Source: Microcebus murinus (lineage: Eukaryota > Chordata > Mammalia > Primates > Cheirogaleidae). Taken from it: 64,000 bases of DNA. How positions within the stretch are numbered: the first letter of the stretch is position 1; each line of letters begins with the position of its first letter. The DNA lies in the NCBI RefSeq assembly GCF_040939455.1, contig NC_134115.1, positions 26,438,727-26,502,726 of the forward strand. The letters are read 5' to 3'. Below, in pieces: positions 1 through 12,399 of the stretch. Both the position numbers and the translations under genes were made by a program. The notes beneath the pieces were generated by a model. It worked only from the letters and a program-made list of their open reading frames with translations. It made no database searches and had not been told where the DNA came from.

Positions 1-129
1 GGCTCCCAGGGAAGTGAAGAAATGGGCTTCAGGGACAGCAGAGCAGCTCAAGTTACAAGGGCAGAACTCAGAAATACACTAATCCACAACTGCCTGTCCT
101 GTGATTTTTAAAAATGATTAATAACTTTT

Positions 130-255
130 GTGTTTCTATGTTTGGTCTCCCCAACTAAGTGTAAACTCCCTGGGGGCAGAGGCTGTGTCTTATCCTTCCA
201 TGGATCCTCCCATGGCCCTTGGGACAGTCTGGCATGAGTGAATGAATGAAGATAC
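130..255 (+). repeat. L2 3'-end fragment
   Basis: The stretch reads like the L2 3' end: an AAACTCCCTGGGGGCAGAGG core, then GTGTCTTATCC, and a terminal TGAATGAATGAA tail. It is heavily diverged, as expected of an old mammalian LINE. Confidence 0.65.
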
Positions 256-1080
256 TTCAGTGTTCAGAGCTATGCCATACATAACGTGTCCACAGACCTA
301 GTTACAAGACATAATAAAATTATCTGAAAAAAACAACAACTACCCTGTGTATTTTACCTAATTCCAACAGAACAACATCAATGTGATTGGAACACAAGGG
401 CACAGAGCACAGCATTTCAAAATGACTGTATTGGGTAAAACTCTGACAGCATTTAATATAGTCCAAGCTGGACAAACACTTCAGCTCTCCTTGAATGATT
501 TCATAGGTCGGCATCAGCTAGTCCAGCCCTGGCTTTTGATTAACAGTGCTTAAGATACGCAGTGATCTGAAATATGATCTGAAATCAGATCATACAGCCG
601 TGACTTTAAAGTGATAGCTGAGTAATGGATGGTAATTTCCCATCTATTATGATAAGACTCCTTTTCCAACAGATTTTTGTGCATTCTGCTAAATGACTCT
701 GCTTTTCATTTCCCTAACACATTTTTCTTCCCAGAATGCCCTTCTAATATGCCTTGTTTAGGTGGTCAATGGCTTTGTAACAATTTGCAGGCATTTGTTT
801 CTGTCTGTTACAGGCTGATTCTTCTTATCTCTCCTTGATTTGTTAGGATGCCTTTGACCTCCTGTCACTGAGAGGAGGAGGGGTGAGGTCTTTCTCTGCA
901 GATAATGAAGAGCAGGCAGTTTTATTTCTTAGATTGTATTACAAGATTTGAGGATTAAGGAAGAGATAGCAGGGGGTTTCTATATGAGATTCGATCACTC
1001 AAGTGTATTGCTGCAGAATGTGTGTTCTGCACCTATGCAAATATTGAAAACAAACTAAGGCTTTAAATAAATAGAGACCA
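256..1080. other. unassigned AT-rich sequence
   Basis: No gene, RNA or repeat could be recognised. A 64-codon minus-strand open frame at 320-514 has no recognisable domain and no splice context, so it is taken as chance. Confidence 0.5.
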
Positions 1081-1083
1081 AGA

Positions 1084-1220
1084 GCCGGGCACAGTCATTA
1101 ATGCCTGTAGACCCAGCTTCTTGGGAGGCTGATGTGGGAGGATTACTTGAATCCAGGAGTTTGAACCCAGCCTGGGCAACATAGTAAGACACTCTGACCC
1201 TGACCTTCACATTCTGTCAA
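1084..1220 (+). mobile_element. Alu monomer (FLAM/FRAM-like)
   Basis: A single 7SL-like arm (GCCGGGCACAG.. through CCTGGGCAACATAG) is diverged from the dimeric Alus of the window and runs into the purine microsatellite next to it. Confidence 0.7.
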
Positions 1221-1370
1221 GAAAGAAACGAACGAAAGAAAGAAAGAAAGAAATAGAGAAAGAAAGAGAGAGAGGAAGAAAGAGAGAAAGAAAGAGAGAA
1301 AGGAGAGGAAGGAAGGAAGGAAGGAAGGAAGGAAGGAAGGAAGGAAGGAAGGAAGGAAGGAAGGAAGGAA
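1221..1370 (+). repeat. GAAA/GAGA tract followed by pure (GGAA)n
   Basis: The tail of the adjacent Alu monomer has expanded into GAAA/AGAG units (1221-1305) and then about 16 uninterrupted GGAA units (1306-1370). Reverse-strand open frames rich in Phe/Leu/Ser here are only the complement of this microsatellite. Confidence 0.95.
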
Positions 1371-1559
1371 CCCCATGCCCTTTCCTGCTTGATTTGGGAC
1401 CACAGACACTGATATATATTTTTTAACTTAATATCAACATGAAACCAAAGGGCTATATTCATCTCTTAGTGACCACAGTTGGCACAAATAAAATAATAGT
1501 CTACCAAGTGATAGTGGGTTGATATGCCAGTTATTCCAGTTGAGGATTACATTTCAATT

Positions 1560-2040
1560 TTTATAAATCTTTAATACTGAAGAGTAACATAAGTAACATA
1601 TATAAAGTGTAGAAATGTAAAAGTATAGCTAAGTATACATATGTGTACAGTGTTTATATATGTGTATACGTACATGTATGTATACATAACCATCACCAGA
1701 TTGAGAAGTAGAACATTTCTAGCATTCTGGAAGGTTCCCATGCACTCTATTCTAATTATTACTGCCCCACCCCCAAGGGTAATCACTATTCTGACTTTGA
1801 TAACAATAGATTAGTTTTACCTGTTTTTGATTTTCATTTAAAAGGAACTATATGATATTACTTTTTTGGTTCCAGTTTTTTTTGTTGTTATTGATCATTA
1901 TATTATGAGATTCAGCCAGGTCATTGTTGTGTATCACTAGTTTCTTTTCATTGCTGAGGAGTATTCTAGTGTATGCATATATAACAATTTATTCATTCTA
2001 TCATTGGTGGAATTCTATCATTTAATTTCTTAGAATAAAA
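1560..2040 (-). repeat. L1M-type fragment, antisense
   Basis: Phrases typical of reversed L1 3' sequence occur in order: AGAACATTTCTAGCATTCTGG, GGTAATCACTATTCTGAC, TGCTGAGGAGTATTCTAGTG. A degenerate TATG-rich stretch (1600-1690) sits inside it. Confidence 0.65.
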
Positions 2041-2134
2041 TTTTTTAAAGTGCAAATAAATATTTAACAAATTGTACTTAGAATATAAACCACTGAATAA
2101 CCTCTTAGAAGTTGTGCATATCTAAAGGTAGAGG

Positions 2135-2457
2135 TTTTTTTTGAGACAGAGTCTCACTGTGTTGCCCAGGCTACAGTGCTGTGGTGTCAGCCTAACTCAC
2201 AGCAACCTCAAACTCCTGGACTCAAGTGATCATCCTGCCTCGGCCTCCCAAGTGGCTGGCACTACAGATGTGCACCACCATGCCCAGCTAATCTTTTATT
2301 TCTTTTTTTAGCTGGCCGGCTTTTTCTGTTTTTCATAGAGACGGGGTTCTCACTCTTGGTCAGGCTGGTCTTGAACTCCTGAGCTCAAGCAATCTTCCCA
2401 CCTCAGCCTCTCAGAGTGCTAGGGCTACAGGCATGAGCCACCCACCGCACCTAGCCT
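2135..2457 (-). mobile_element. Alu dimer, old
   Basis: A reversed Alu starts at a short T run and ends GCACCTAGCC. Target duplication AGGTAGAG(T)TT is visible on both sides (about 2126 and 2460). Confidence 0.9.
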
Positions 2458-2564
2458 ACAGGTAGAGTTTGCCTTTTAGCAACACCTAATGACTTAGGAA
2501 GGCTACAGGTCTAGAATTGTGTGCATTCACAACTTGGAAACACTGACTTTTAGTTTTAAAGGAC

Positions 2565-2908
2565 TTCAGCATCTACATGTCTATTAGAACCACATAACAA
2601 TGTCTGGATCCCACTTGGAATCTTTTCAGTCAGAATCTTTGCAGGGAGAGCCCAGAATTGGTAGGTTACCAAACATGCCCACGTGATTCTAATGTGCAGG
2701 CAAGGCTAAGAACTATAGACTAGTGATTCTCAAACTTTCATGAAACATCAGAATCACCTGGAGGGCTCTTTCAAACACAAATTGCCATGCCCTGCCTCTG
2801 TAGTGTGTTTCACTAAGCCTGGGGCAGAATCCAAAAATTTGCATTTCTAACAATTTCCCAGGTGATGCTGATTCTGCTAGTCTGGGAACCACTTGATGAG
2901 AACCACCA
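2565..2908 (+). mobile_element. hAT-Charlie relics (MER5B-like then MER5A)
   Basis: The part at 2722-2908 matches MER5A: GTGATTCTCAAACTTTCATG, ATCAGAATCACCTGGAGGGC, GATGCTGATTCTGCTAGTC, ending GAGAACCA. The preceding 2565-2705 resembles a second, more diverged MER5-family element ending GATTCTAATGTGCAGGCAAGG. Confidence 0.7.
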
Positions 2909-2914
2909 ATCTAG

Positions 2915-3065
2915 ACCAACTCTGTTATTTAATACAAGGAAAAACTGCAGGCCAGACAGTCGAAGTAATTTGCTGAAGTCACAGAGCCAGCAAGTGACAA
3001 AGTTGTAGTTTGAACAGGGGCCTCACAATTACTTTCACCTGATAGATTCAAACTTGGATATTGCT
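2915..3065 (-). repeat. MIR fragment
   Basis: Reversed MIR core is legible: CAGGCCAGACAG, GTAATTTGCTGAAGTCACAG, AGCAAGTGACAAAG. Confidence 0.6.
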
Positions 3066-3229
3066 CTCAGTGTTATGCCACCTGAAGCTATGTTAAAAGA
3101 CTTCTTTCCTTTAACAAAAAATAAACAATACAAATAGATGTTGGAAGGGGTGGGTGAAGTAACTTTTTCATTAACCAATTTGCAAAAACTTAAGCATCCC
3201 AAGGAAGGGGAAGCAGAGCAAGTACACTA

Positions 3230-3676
3230 CTGTGTTTCCCTGAAAATAAGACAGGGTCTTATATTTATTTTTCTTGAAGAAGACATCCTAGGGCTTATTT
3301 TCAGAGGATGTGTTATTTTTTTTAAGTACGGTACAACAATCTACATTTATTCAAATAGTTAAGTCGTCTTCTTCTGGAACATCATCATAACCCTCCAAAC
3401 CCCGAATTCCATCCTGAATTTCTTTCGACTCTATTTCCTTTAGAACCATTGGCCCCAATCTCTCATGTCGAGCAATAGAGCTCTCATGGGGCAGATGAGA
3501 AGGGCTGCTCGTCTTCTTTACTGCTCTGCGAGGAAATGCATGGGTTGTGCAGATATGCTGCATAGCCACGCCCATCACTAGGTCTTATTTTCAGGGTAGG
3601 GCTTACATTGCACAAATGCTTAGAAATCCTGCTAGGGCTTATTTTATGGGTAGGTCTTATTTTCGGGGAAACACGG
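3230..3676. mobile_element. TA-flanked inverted-repeat DNA transposon (447 bp)
   Basis: The ends are inverted repeats: left CTGTGTTTCCCTGAAAATAA, and the right end read on the minus strand CCGTGTTTCCCCGAAAATAA. TA lies immediately outside each end (3228-3229, 3677-3678), as in Tc1/mariner/pogo insertions. Subterminal GGGCTTATTTT/GGTCTTATTTT motifs recur near both ends. On the minus strand 3578-3351 is open for 75 codons and ends in an acidic tail (DDVPEEDD), which may be a transposase C-terminus or chance. The high similarity of the ends suggests modest age. The superfamily is inferred from TA and the repeats; no name is assigned. Confidence 0.75.
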
Positions 3677-3689
3677 TAGGACCAATATG

Positions 3690-4520
3690 TGAGGTGGACA
3701 AGAGCGATGGGAAACTGAAGGCTAACCCTGCTCAGCAAAGGGCACTTCTTATGTCCTCCCCTCCTTTAGCCACCTCCCAACTGCTGAGCTGCTGCAACCT
3801 GCCTGGCCCATGTGGTCACAAGTCACCCAGTCAGGAGACACCGTGGCCAAGGGTGTATGTTTCTTCCACATCCCTCTCATAGCACAAGACTTACTGTCTT
3901 GCTGTATTTCCCCTTGGCTCCTAAATCTCACTCACACTTGCCCCTTATAATAGGATTTCCCCAAATATGGCTGGCTTGTCCCCAACAGCTGTGGCCCGCA
4001 CCTGACATTTAGATAGCCCTGTGCCTAAGGGTGCAACAGCTGTGGAGGGGTGTGAGCCCAACCTCCTAGCTGTGCTAAGGACACTGTAATGACTTCAATG
4101 CACTGACAGCTTGGACCTTTGCGTGCTGAGCCATTTGGCTTGCCATAGTGGCTCCCCAAGCCACACCAGCATGTATCACATGGCAGAAGAGCTTTGCCTA
4201 GGGGCTGGGGAATCCGTATTTTAAATACATCCAGGTCTGGGGACCACTGCCCAATATCATCATATTGGGCATTTAATGAGAATCATTAATTCCATTAGTT
4301 GCTTTTAGGGGGGTATCTAATAACATTATACAGCAATTTTCATAGTGTTCATACTTGGGTGGTGGAGAAAATATTTTCAGCTGAGGATTCAAGCAGAAAC
4401 TAATTCATTCTACCAAATAGGAATAGAGAAGAAAGAAAAGAAACTGCATCGGCCAGAGAATACAGGTGCAGGGCACTCTCATATGATATTATAAAATGTT
4501 TTCTGTAGAAAACAACTGAT
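3690..4520. other. unassigned sequence
   Basis: No gene or repeat family was recognised. A perfect 9-bp inverted repeat with a 4-base loop (GCCCAATAT/ATATTGGGC) lies at 4249-4270. Confidence 0.5.
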
Positions 4521-4530
4521 GCAGACTCAT

Positions 4531-4860
4531 TTTTTTTTTTTTTTTTTTGAGACAGAGTCTCACTTTGTTGCCCAGGCTAGAGTGAGTGCCGTGGCGTCAG
4601 CCTAGCTCACAGCAACCTCAATCTCCTGGGCTCAGTGATCCTACTGCCTCAGCCTCCCGAGTAGCTGGGACTACAGGCATGCGCCACCATGCCCGGCTAA
4701 TTTTTTGTATATATATTTTTAGTTGGTCAATTAATTTATTCTATTTTTGGTAGAGACGGGGTCTCGCTCAGGCTGGTTTCGAACTCCTGACCTTGAGCAA
4801 TCCGCCCGCCTCGGCCTCCCAAAGTGCTAGGATTACAGGCGTGAGCCACCACGCCCGGCC
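4531..4860 (-). mobile_element. Alu dimer, lemur type
   Basis: A 19-base T run leads a full dimer with a TATATATT linker. The target duplication CAGACTCAT (4522-4530 and 4862-4870) is shared with the next Alu. Confidence 0.97.
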
Positions 4861-4870
4861 TCAGACTCAT

Positions 4871-5217
4871 TTTTATTTTTTTATTTTTTTTTTTTTTTTG
4901 AGACAGAGTCTCACTTTGTTGTCCAGGCTAGAGTGAGTGCCGTGGCGTCAGCCTAGCTCACAGCAACCTCAAACTCCTGGGCTTGAGTGATCCTTCTGCC
5001 TCAGCCTCCCGAGTAGCTGGGACTACAGGCATGCGCCACCATGCCCGGCTAATTTTTTTTTATATATATATCAGTTGGCCAATTAATTTCTTTCTATTTA
5101 TAGTAGAGACGGGGTCTCGCTCTTGCTCAGGCTGGTTTTGAACTCCTGACCTTGAGCAATCCGCCCGCCTCGGCCTCCCAAGAGCTAGGATTACAGGCGT
5201 GAGCCACAGCGCCCGGC
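4871..5217 (-). mobile_element. Alu dimer, young CTCTTGGG subtype
   Basis: Reversed CCCAAGAGCTAGG identifies the CTCTTGGG subtype. It is inserted in the duplicated target of the previous Alu, so the CAGACTCAT site occurs three times (4522, 4862, 5218). Confidence 0.97.
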
Positions 5218-5718
5218 CAGACTCATTTTTAAATAAAGATAAATGCAAAGACTTAAGGATTCTCCAATACGAAGAGAAAAGCAGCCAGTTCAGTGGTGGA
5301 AATGAGCAACTTGGGAAACAAAGCCAAAATGGAACAAAACAAAAAATAAGGATCTAGAATGGACCCAAACGATCCCCTGCAAACGACAATGGTTACAGCA
5401 ACATTTTCTTAGGAAGAATCAGGCTGATACCAGAATTCCCATTTTGGTTTTTAGGGTTTGCTGTATGTATAGCTTTCATTATTGAAGGTAGGTCCAGTTA
5501 TCATTTTGTTTCCTTCATTAAGACCCTGGTTGCACCACCCCCTCCAAGCATATTTATTTACACACAGAGAGACATACATTCAGTTCTGGCATCTCGCTTT
5601 GACTTAAAGATCAAGAAAACCATTTCTTCATATTTTCCAGGAATGCCACTCCCTTTCCCTCCCAAGAGTCATGTTGGACATAACCCACAATATACCCAGC
5701 ACAGAAGACAACAAAAGA

Positions 5719-6038
5719 TTTTTTTGTTTTTTCTTTTTTTGAGACAGAGTCTCAGTCTGTTGCCTGAGCTAGAGTGCCCATCAGCCTAGCTCACAGCAAC
5801 CTCAAACTCCTGGGCTCAAGCGATGCTCCTGCCTCAGCCTCCCGAGTAGCTGGGACTACAGGCATGCGCCACCATGCCTGGCTAATTTTTTCTATATATT
5901 TTTAGTTGGCCAATTAATTTTTTTGTATTTTTAGTAGAGATGGTTCAGGCTGGTTTCCAACTCCTGACCTTTAGCGATTTTCCCGCCTCAGCCTCCCAGA
6001 GTGCTAGGATTACAGGTGTGAGCCACTACGCCTGGCCT
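5719..6038 (-). mobile_element. Alu dimer
   Basis: A reversed Alu with a 5-TTTTTTCTTTTTTTGAGACAG lead and CGCCTGGCC end; part of the right arm (GTGAGTGCC segment) is shortened. Confidence 0.93.
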
Positions 6039-6039
6039 A

Positions 6040-6880
6040 AACCCAATTTTTAAAATGAGCATAATATCTGAATAGACATTTCACCAAAGAAGATATAAGA
6101 GTGGCTAATAAACATATAAAAAGATGCTGAGTCAACATCATGAGTCATCAGGAATATACAAATTCAAACTACAATGAGACTTCATACCCACTGGAATGGC
6201 AATAATCAAAATGGACTGGTGAAGATATGGAACCTCCTCAGCATGGAACCCTGACACAAAGCTGATAGAACTGTAAAATGGTGCAGATACTTTGGAAGAC
6301 AGTTTGGTAGTTTCTTAAAAATTCAAAGATAATTTTACTATTCAATCCAGCAATCTCACTTCTCAGAATATATACCCAAGAAAAATAAAAACATGTCTTT
6401 GCACACAAAGACTTTGCATGCAAATGTTCGCAGCAGCATTATTTATAATAGCCCAAAATGGAAACAATGAAAATTTGAGCAAACAAAATTAGTATGTCCA
6501 TACAATGAAACACTATTCAGTAAAAAAGGATGAATTATTGGTACATGTTTTAAAATGGATATGCTCAAAAACGTTATGTTAGGTGAAGAAAGCCAGACTC
6601 AAGGACTACATATTTTATAATTCCTTTTATCTGAAAAGTTCAAAAAGGTGTATAGACACAAAAAAGACATTAATTCTTGGGGCTGGGGAGTAGGGACAGG
6701 GAGTGACTACAAATGGGCATGAGGGATCTTTCTGAGGTGATGGAAACGTTCTAAAACTAGACTGTAATGATAATTGCACAATGCTTGTAAATTTACCAAA
6801 TCATTAAATTATACACTTAAAATGAGTGAATTTTATGGCATGTAAATTATACCTTGATAAAGCATCTTAAAAAATATAGA
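6040..6880 (+). repeat. L1M 3' segment, sense
   Basis: Old L1 landmarks occur in order: GAATAGACATTTCACCAAAG, ATGCTGAGTCAACATCATGAG, CAATCCAGCAATCTCACTTC, GCAGCATTATTTATAATAGC, then the 3' UTR phrases GGGGCTGGGGAGTAGGG, TTTACCAAATCATTAAATTA and GTAAATTATACCTTGATAAA. It has no open frame. Confidence 0.85.
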
Positions 6881-6884
6881 AACA

Positions 6885-8220
6885 GAATTATCACGTTATG
6901 GAACAAGCTTTTATAGAATTTTACAGAATTTACAGCACAATGAAGACTGATGCTTTTATCTGTGGTTCCCAAAAATTCCCAGGCTGAGAATCCCTTTTTA
7001 ACAGCAAAAACAGTCACGGCCCTGCAGTAGTGGAATTGAACCTTAAGTATAAATTGAGGAAATACATTATTTCAGGAATATGGTGAACTCAGTAATAACT
7101 TTAATTTGCATTAAAGTACATATAAAAATAGCATATAAATATGCAAGATATATTCAGTCTACTAAGAATGATAAGTGCACATGCAACCTCACCAGCTCCT
7201 TGATACAGGTGAGGGTCACTGAAGGACAGTGGCCCCCGGAGTTAAAATTTCCTTAAAAGCTTTTCATCTCCTTAATGCAGCATTCAACAACAAAAAAGCA
7301 AAATTACTGCTTTCAATACAATTCCAGGATGGTTTTAGTCATCTCTGCAATTTACAGCTGGAAAGAACGTGATTTTCTTTTTGGACTACAAGCATGTCTC
7401 ATGTGTGCACAAAATGTACTTGACAAGTGGATTGTAGAAAAAGAGGACCCCTAGGACTGGAAAAATACAGAAAGGTTGACTGGACAGGCTGAATCCTGTC
7501 CAAGCATATTGTGGAGCTGTTCTGTGGATTCCTGTTTTGTCTCCAATCTATTTCCTAGGGCCCATTTCAGTCATACCTGCTTGTGTCACCACACTTCTAC
7601 AATGCAAGCATTATGCGAAATGTTCATGACCCTACAGAGACAGCCTGTCCCTTACTGTGGCTTCCTTCCTCTGGGATTTTCATTCTCTGTGGATATCCTC
7701 TCAAATTCATGGACAGTAGCATAGCATCATTAAGTATTTCCAGCACTACCAGTTGAGGACTTCCCACCAGTAAATCACTTAATAGGATCTGAAATGAACT
7801 ATTTCCATTGCCAAGAAATGAATTCCAAAATTGTTTCCAAATTATTTTTAAGAGACACTTGTTTCAGTAAGTCTTGTTTTTGTCACTGTCCACTGGCAGC
7901 CACACATTGCACCTGCCTGTGTCAGCTGGCAACCACACATGTTGCAAAGGCGAGAAACATAGGAGAAACTTATTTTTAAACAGTGGGTAACTGTTCAGTT
8001 ACACTTCCAAATAGTACACTCAGTATGTTTTTGGGTGAAGTATAATAAATATATAAAGATACTATTCTGTTTCCAGACTTTCTGGACACTGTGTACTGTA
8101 TTAATTCTATGTTTTCCCAGAAGAACAATTGAACCTATTGCTTTAGAGTACTTCCCCAGAAAACACTGAGCAGACTATACTATTTGAAAGTGTAAATAAC
8201 ATGGATTAAAAATAATTTAA
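6885..8220. other. unassigned sequence
   Basis: No gene or repeat was recognised. Open frames of 61-82 codons here (7476-7724, 7794-7979) show no domain, no conserved-looking signature and no splice sites worth calling. Confidence 0.5.
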
Positions 8221-8225
8221 TCTTA

Positions 8226-8566
8226 GGCCGGGCGCTGTGGCTCACGCCTGTAATCCTAGCTCTTGGGAGGCCGAGGCGGGCGGATTGCTCAAGGTCAGGA
8301 GTTCAAAACCAGCCTGAGCAAGAGCGAGACCCCGTCTCTACTATAAATAGAAAGAAATTAATTGGCCAACTGATATATATATAAAAAATTAGCCGGGCAT
8401 GGTGGCGCATGCCTGTAGTCCCAGCTACTCGGGAGGCTGAGGCAGAAGGATCACTCAAGCCCAGGAGTTTGAGGTTGCTGTGAGTTAGGCTGACGCCATG
8501 GCACTCACTCTAGCCTGGACAACAAAGTGAGACTCTGTCGCAAAAAAAAAAAAAAAAATAATAATA
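8226..8566 (+). mobile_element. Alu dimer, young CTCTTGGG subtype
   Basis: The element begins GGCCGGGCGCTGTGG, with an ATAATAATAAT-containing tail. Target duplication AATAATTTAATCTTA is present on both sides. Confidence 0.98.
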
Positions 8567-8929
8567 ATAATTTAATCTTATATGTTTCCTGACTGCGGAC
8601 ATGTTGTAATATCCTCTACGAAAGGACGTGAGTTTTGTCCAGTAGCAGAACATCTTTTCTAACCTCAGCTGGTTATGGCAATTTCCCCAGGGCCAATTCA
8701 TTTCCTGTATCATTTAGGTCATTGTTCCCAAGATACCATGATTTTTCCTCATGGCGGTAAAAGACATAAGGCACTCTTACAAATTAAAAAGAAAAAAATT
8801 CCACAAATAAATTTGTAACTAGATTAAGTTAATACTCAATTATATAAAAAGTTTTATTTGAACTTTAAATATGCAAATTATAATTTAAATAAAAGTTGAA
8901 TGCAATGGAATATGCTTTTCTTCATTTTC

Positions 8930-9270
8930 TTTTTTTTTAATTTTTTTTTTCTTTTTTTAGGCAGAGTCTCACTCTGTTGCCCGGGCTAGAGTGCTATAGC
9001 ATCAGCCTAGCTCACAGCAACCTCAAATTCCTGGGCTCAAGCAATCCTCCTGCCTCAGCCTCCCGAGTAGCTAGGACTACAGGCATGCACCACCATGCTC
9101 GGCTAATTTTTTATATATTTTTAATTGTCCCACTAACTTCTTTCTATTTTTAGTAGAGATGGGGGGTCTCACTCTTGTTCAGGGTGGTCTTGAACTCCTG
9201 ACCTTGAGTGGTCCACCCTCTCAGCCTCCCAGAGTGCTAGGATTACAGGCATGAGCCACCACGCCCGGCC
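8930..9270 (-). mobile_element. Alu dimer
   Basis: A reversed Alu with an interrupted T tract and CACGCCCGGCC end. It abuts a second partial copy. Confidence 0.93.
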
Positions 9271-9376
9271 CAATTAATTTCTTTCTATTTTTAGTAGAGA
9301 CAGGGTCTTGCTCTTGCTCAGGTTGGTTTCGAACTCCTGGCCTTGAGTGATCCTCCCTCCTCAGCCTCCCAGAGTG
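9271..9376 (-). mobile_element. Alu left-arm fragment
   Basis: It restarts at the linker (CAATTAATTTCTTTC), repeats the left arm and stops at CAGAGTGT, so it is either a truncated second Alu or a partial duplication of the adjacent one. Confidence 0.8.
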
Positions 9377-9689
9377 TTTATTACACTTATACATCTGTGG
9401 TTGGTGTTATTGATGGGTCTATACCTCTCAAGTATTAAAAGTAGTGAATAGTAAGCCTGATATTTCCTGAACAAATATTTTCACTGGAGGGGTATGCTTC
9501 TTTTTCAGTGTAATAGGAATTCGGTATCAAGGTTTCTTTCTTTTTCTTCCATCTAAGAGTTTCCAGTTTACATGCTTCCCACATCCACAAAAGCTCTTAG
9601 GATAATTTGAAAGAAATGTCTAAATCAAAAAAGTACAAAGTAGTATTTATAAACATCATGAATGCAGCAGATACTATTTGCCAGGAGTT

Positions 9690-9840
9690 TTCTATATCTT
9701 TAATAATCACACTAACTTTACATTGTAGAAGTCACTGTCCTTATTTTACAAATGAAGGCACACAAAAGGTAACTTCACAAAGGTTATTGGCCTGACTTAC
9801 AGCACTAGTAAGAGATAGGGGTAGGATTCAAACAGATCTT
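9690..9840 (-). repeat. MIR fragment
   Basis: Reversed MIR phrases: CTTATTTTACAAATGAAGGCA, TAACTTCACAAAGG, CAGCACTAGTAAGAGATAGG. Confidence 0.6.
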
Positions 9841-9884
9841 TCTGCTAAGTCAAGATTTATGTTGTTTTATTTCGAGGCATGAAT

Positions 9885-10620
<736 letters not shown>

Positions 10621-10768
10621 GAATTTAGAGATATTTGATTTTAAGAAATGAAAAAAGTCCATTTTATATATTTAAATATTTATATGCAAATATTTAATAT
10701 TAAAACTTGATTTACATACTGCAAATTAGTGTTGTTAGAGGTTACAGAAACTTCTAAACCAAGTTTTG

Positions 10769-10906
10769 TTTTTTTTAGAGACAGAGTCTCGCTTAGTCAC
10801 CCAGGCTGGAGTGCAGTGGCGTGATCATAGCTCACTTCAGCTTTGAACTTCTGGGCTCAAGTGATTCTCCCACCTCAGCTCTCCTAAGTAGCTGGGACTA
10901 CAGCCA
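10769..10906 (-). mobile_element. Alu monomer (FLAM/FRAM-like)
   Basis: One arm only, with the older CTGGAGTGCAGTGGCGTGATC sequence rather than the lemur right-arm sequence. Confidence 0.8.
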
Positions 10907-11257
10907 CAACCAATGTATTTTTTAAACTCTCTTTAGTAGTACCAATTAAGCACCAACCATACATTCTATGATAATGCAAATTGTTTCCTTTGTAAGGAGA
11001 CAATATTTAATTTTTAGGGTTATATAGAAATAAAAGATGCAACCATATGTGTAATTTTGCATAGTGACATCTATACCTTTTTGAAAGTCTGGTGCTTTAA
11101 TTCCTTAAAAAAGTCTAATGAATGAGATTTGGGAAGTCACAATTTTTCCCATAAGTACAATGGTTGACAAAATTGTGGGACTCACTAGTATAGACCTGAG
11201 TAAGCTATCCCAACATACTCCTTTGATTCCATAAGGGTTGCCAATAAAAACTGTGGA

Positions 11258-11623
<366 letters not shown>

Positions 11624-11751
11624 ACTGTGGGAAATGGTCCTGCAACACTCAGCATTGCTGACACATCTGAACAAAATGAGTGACAAAAACTCTATGCCAC
11701 AATTACAAGACACATATCTATAATCTTTTTATTTAAAAAAACGTGGCTTTT

Positions 11752-12086
11752 GGCCAGCCTGGTGGCTCACGACTGTAATCCTAGCAATCTGGGAGGCTGA
11801 GGCGGGCGGATCATTTGAGCTCCGGAGTTCCAGACCAGCCTGAGCAAGAGTGAGAACCCATCTCTACTAAAAAAATAGAAAGAAATTAGCTGGACAACTA
11901 AGAAATACATATAGAAAAAAAATTAGCTGGGCTTGGTGGAGCATGCCTGTAGTCCCAGCTACTCGGGAGGGCTGAGGCAGAAGGATTGCTTGAGCCCAGG
12001 AGATTGAGGTTGCTATGGGCTAGGCTGATGCTATGGCACTCTAGCCTGGGCAACAGAGTAAGCCTCTGTCTCAAAAAAAAAAAAAT
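11752..12086 (+). mobile_element. Alu dimer, older
   Basis: A full dimer with scattered differences. Target duplication GTGGCTTTTGG on both sides. Confidence 0.95.
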
Positions 12087-12399
12087 GTGGCTTTTGGACA
12101 GGGTAATCTTTGGTACAGGATTAATGTTACAAAGAAAGGAAAAGATCTAGAAAGAAGAATATAGAGAAAGAATAGGAATGTGTTAATATTACAAATTTTA
12201 CTTAAGAAACCAAGTTTGGCAACTGGAATATTTATAACTGCACAAATGTGAAACCTAGGCGTTTTGATTTTTATATATAACATACATATACAAATATATG
12301 AGCTAGATCTTACATACATACAATCTTGTATATATAATACATATATTTTTTCTTTTGCAGAAGGTAGGCAAACAATCAAACTGATAGTCTTCATTACTA

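Noticed and set aside
1143..1462. Minus-strand open frames of Phe/Leu/Ser/Pro repeats
   Set aside because: They are the complement of the GAAA/GGAA microsatellite and carry no gene signal.
4249..4270. Perfect 9-bp hairpin as a regulatory structure or RNA gene
   Set aside because: It is too short and isolated; no conserved context or termination signal supports a function.
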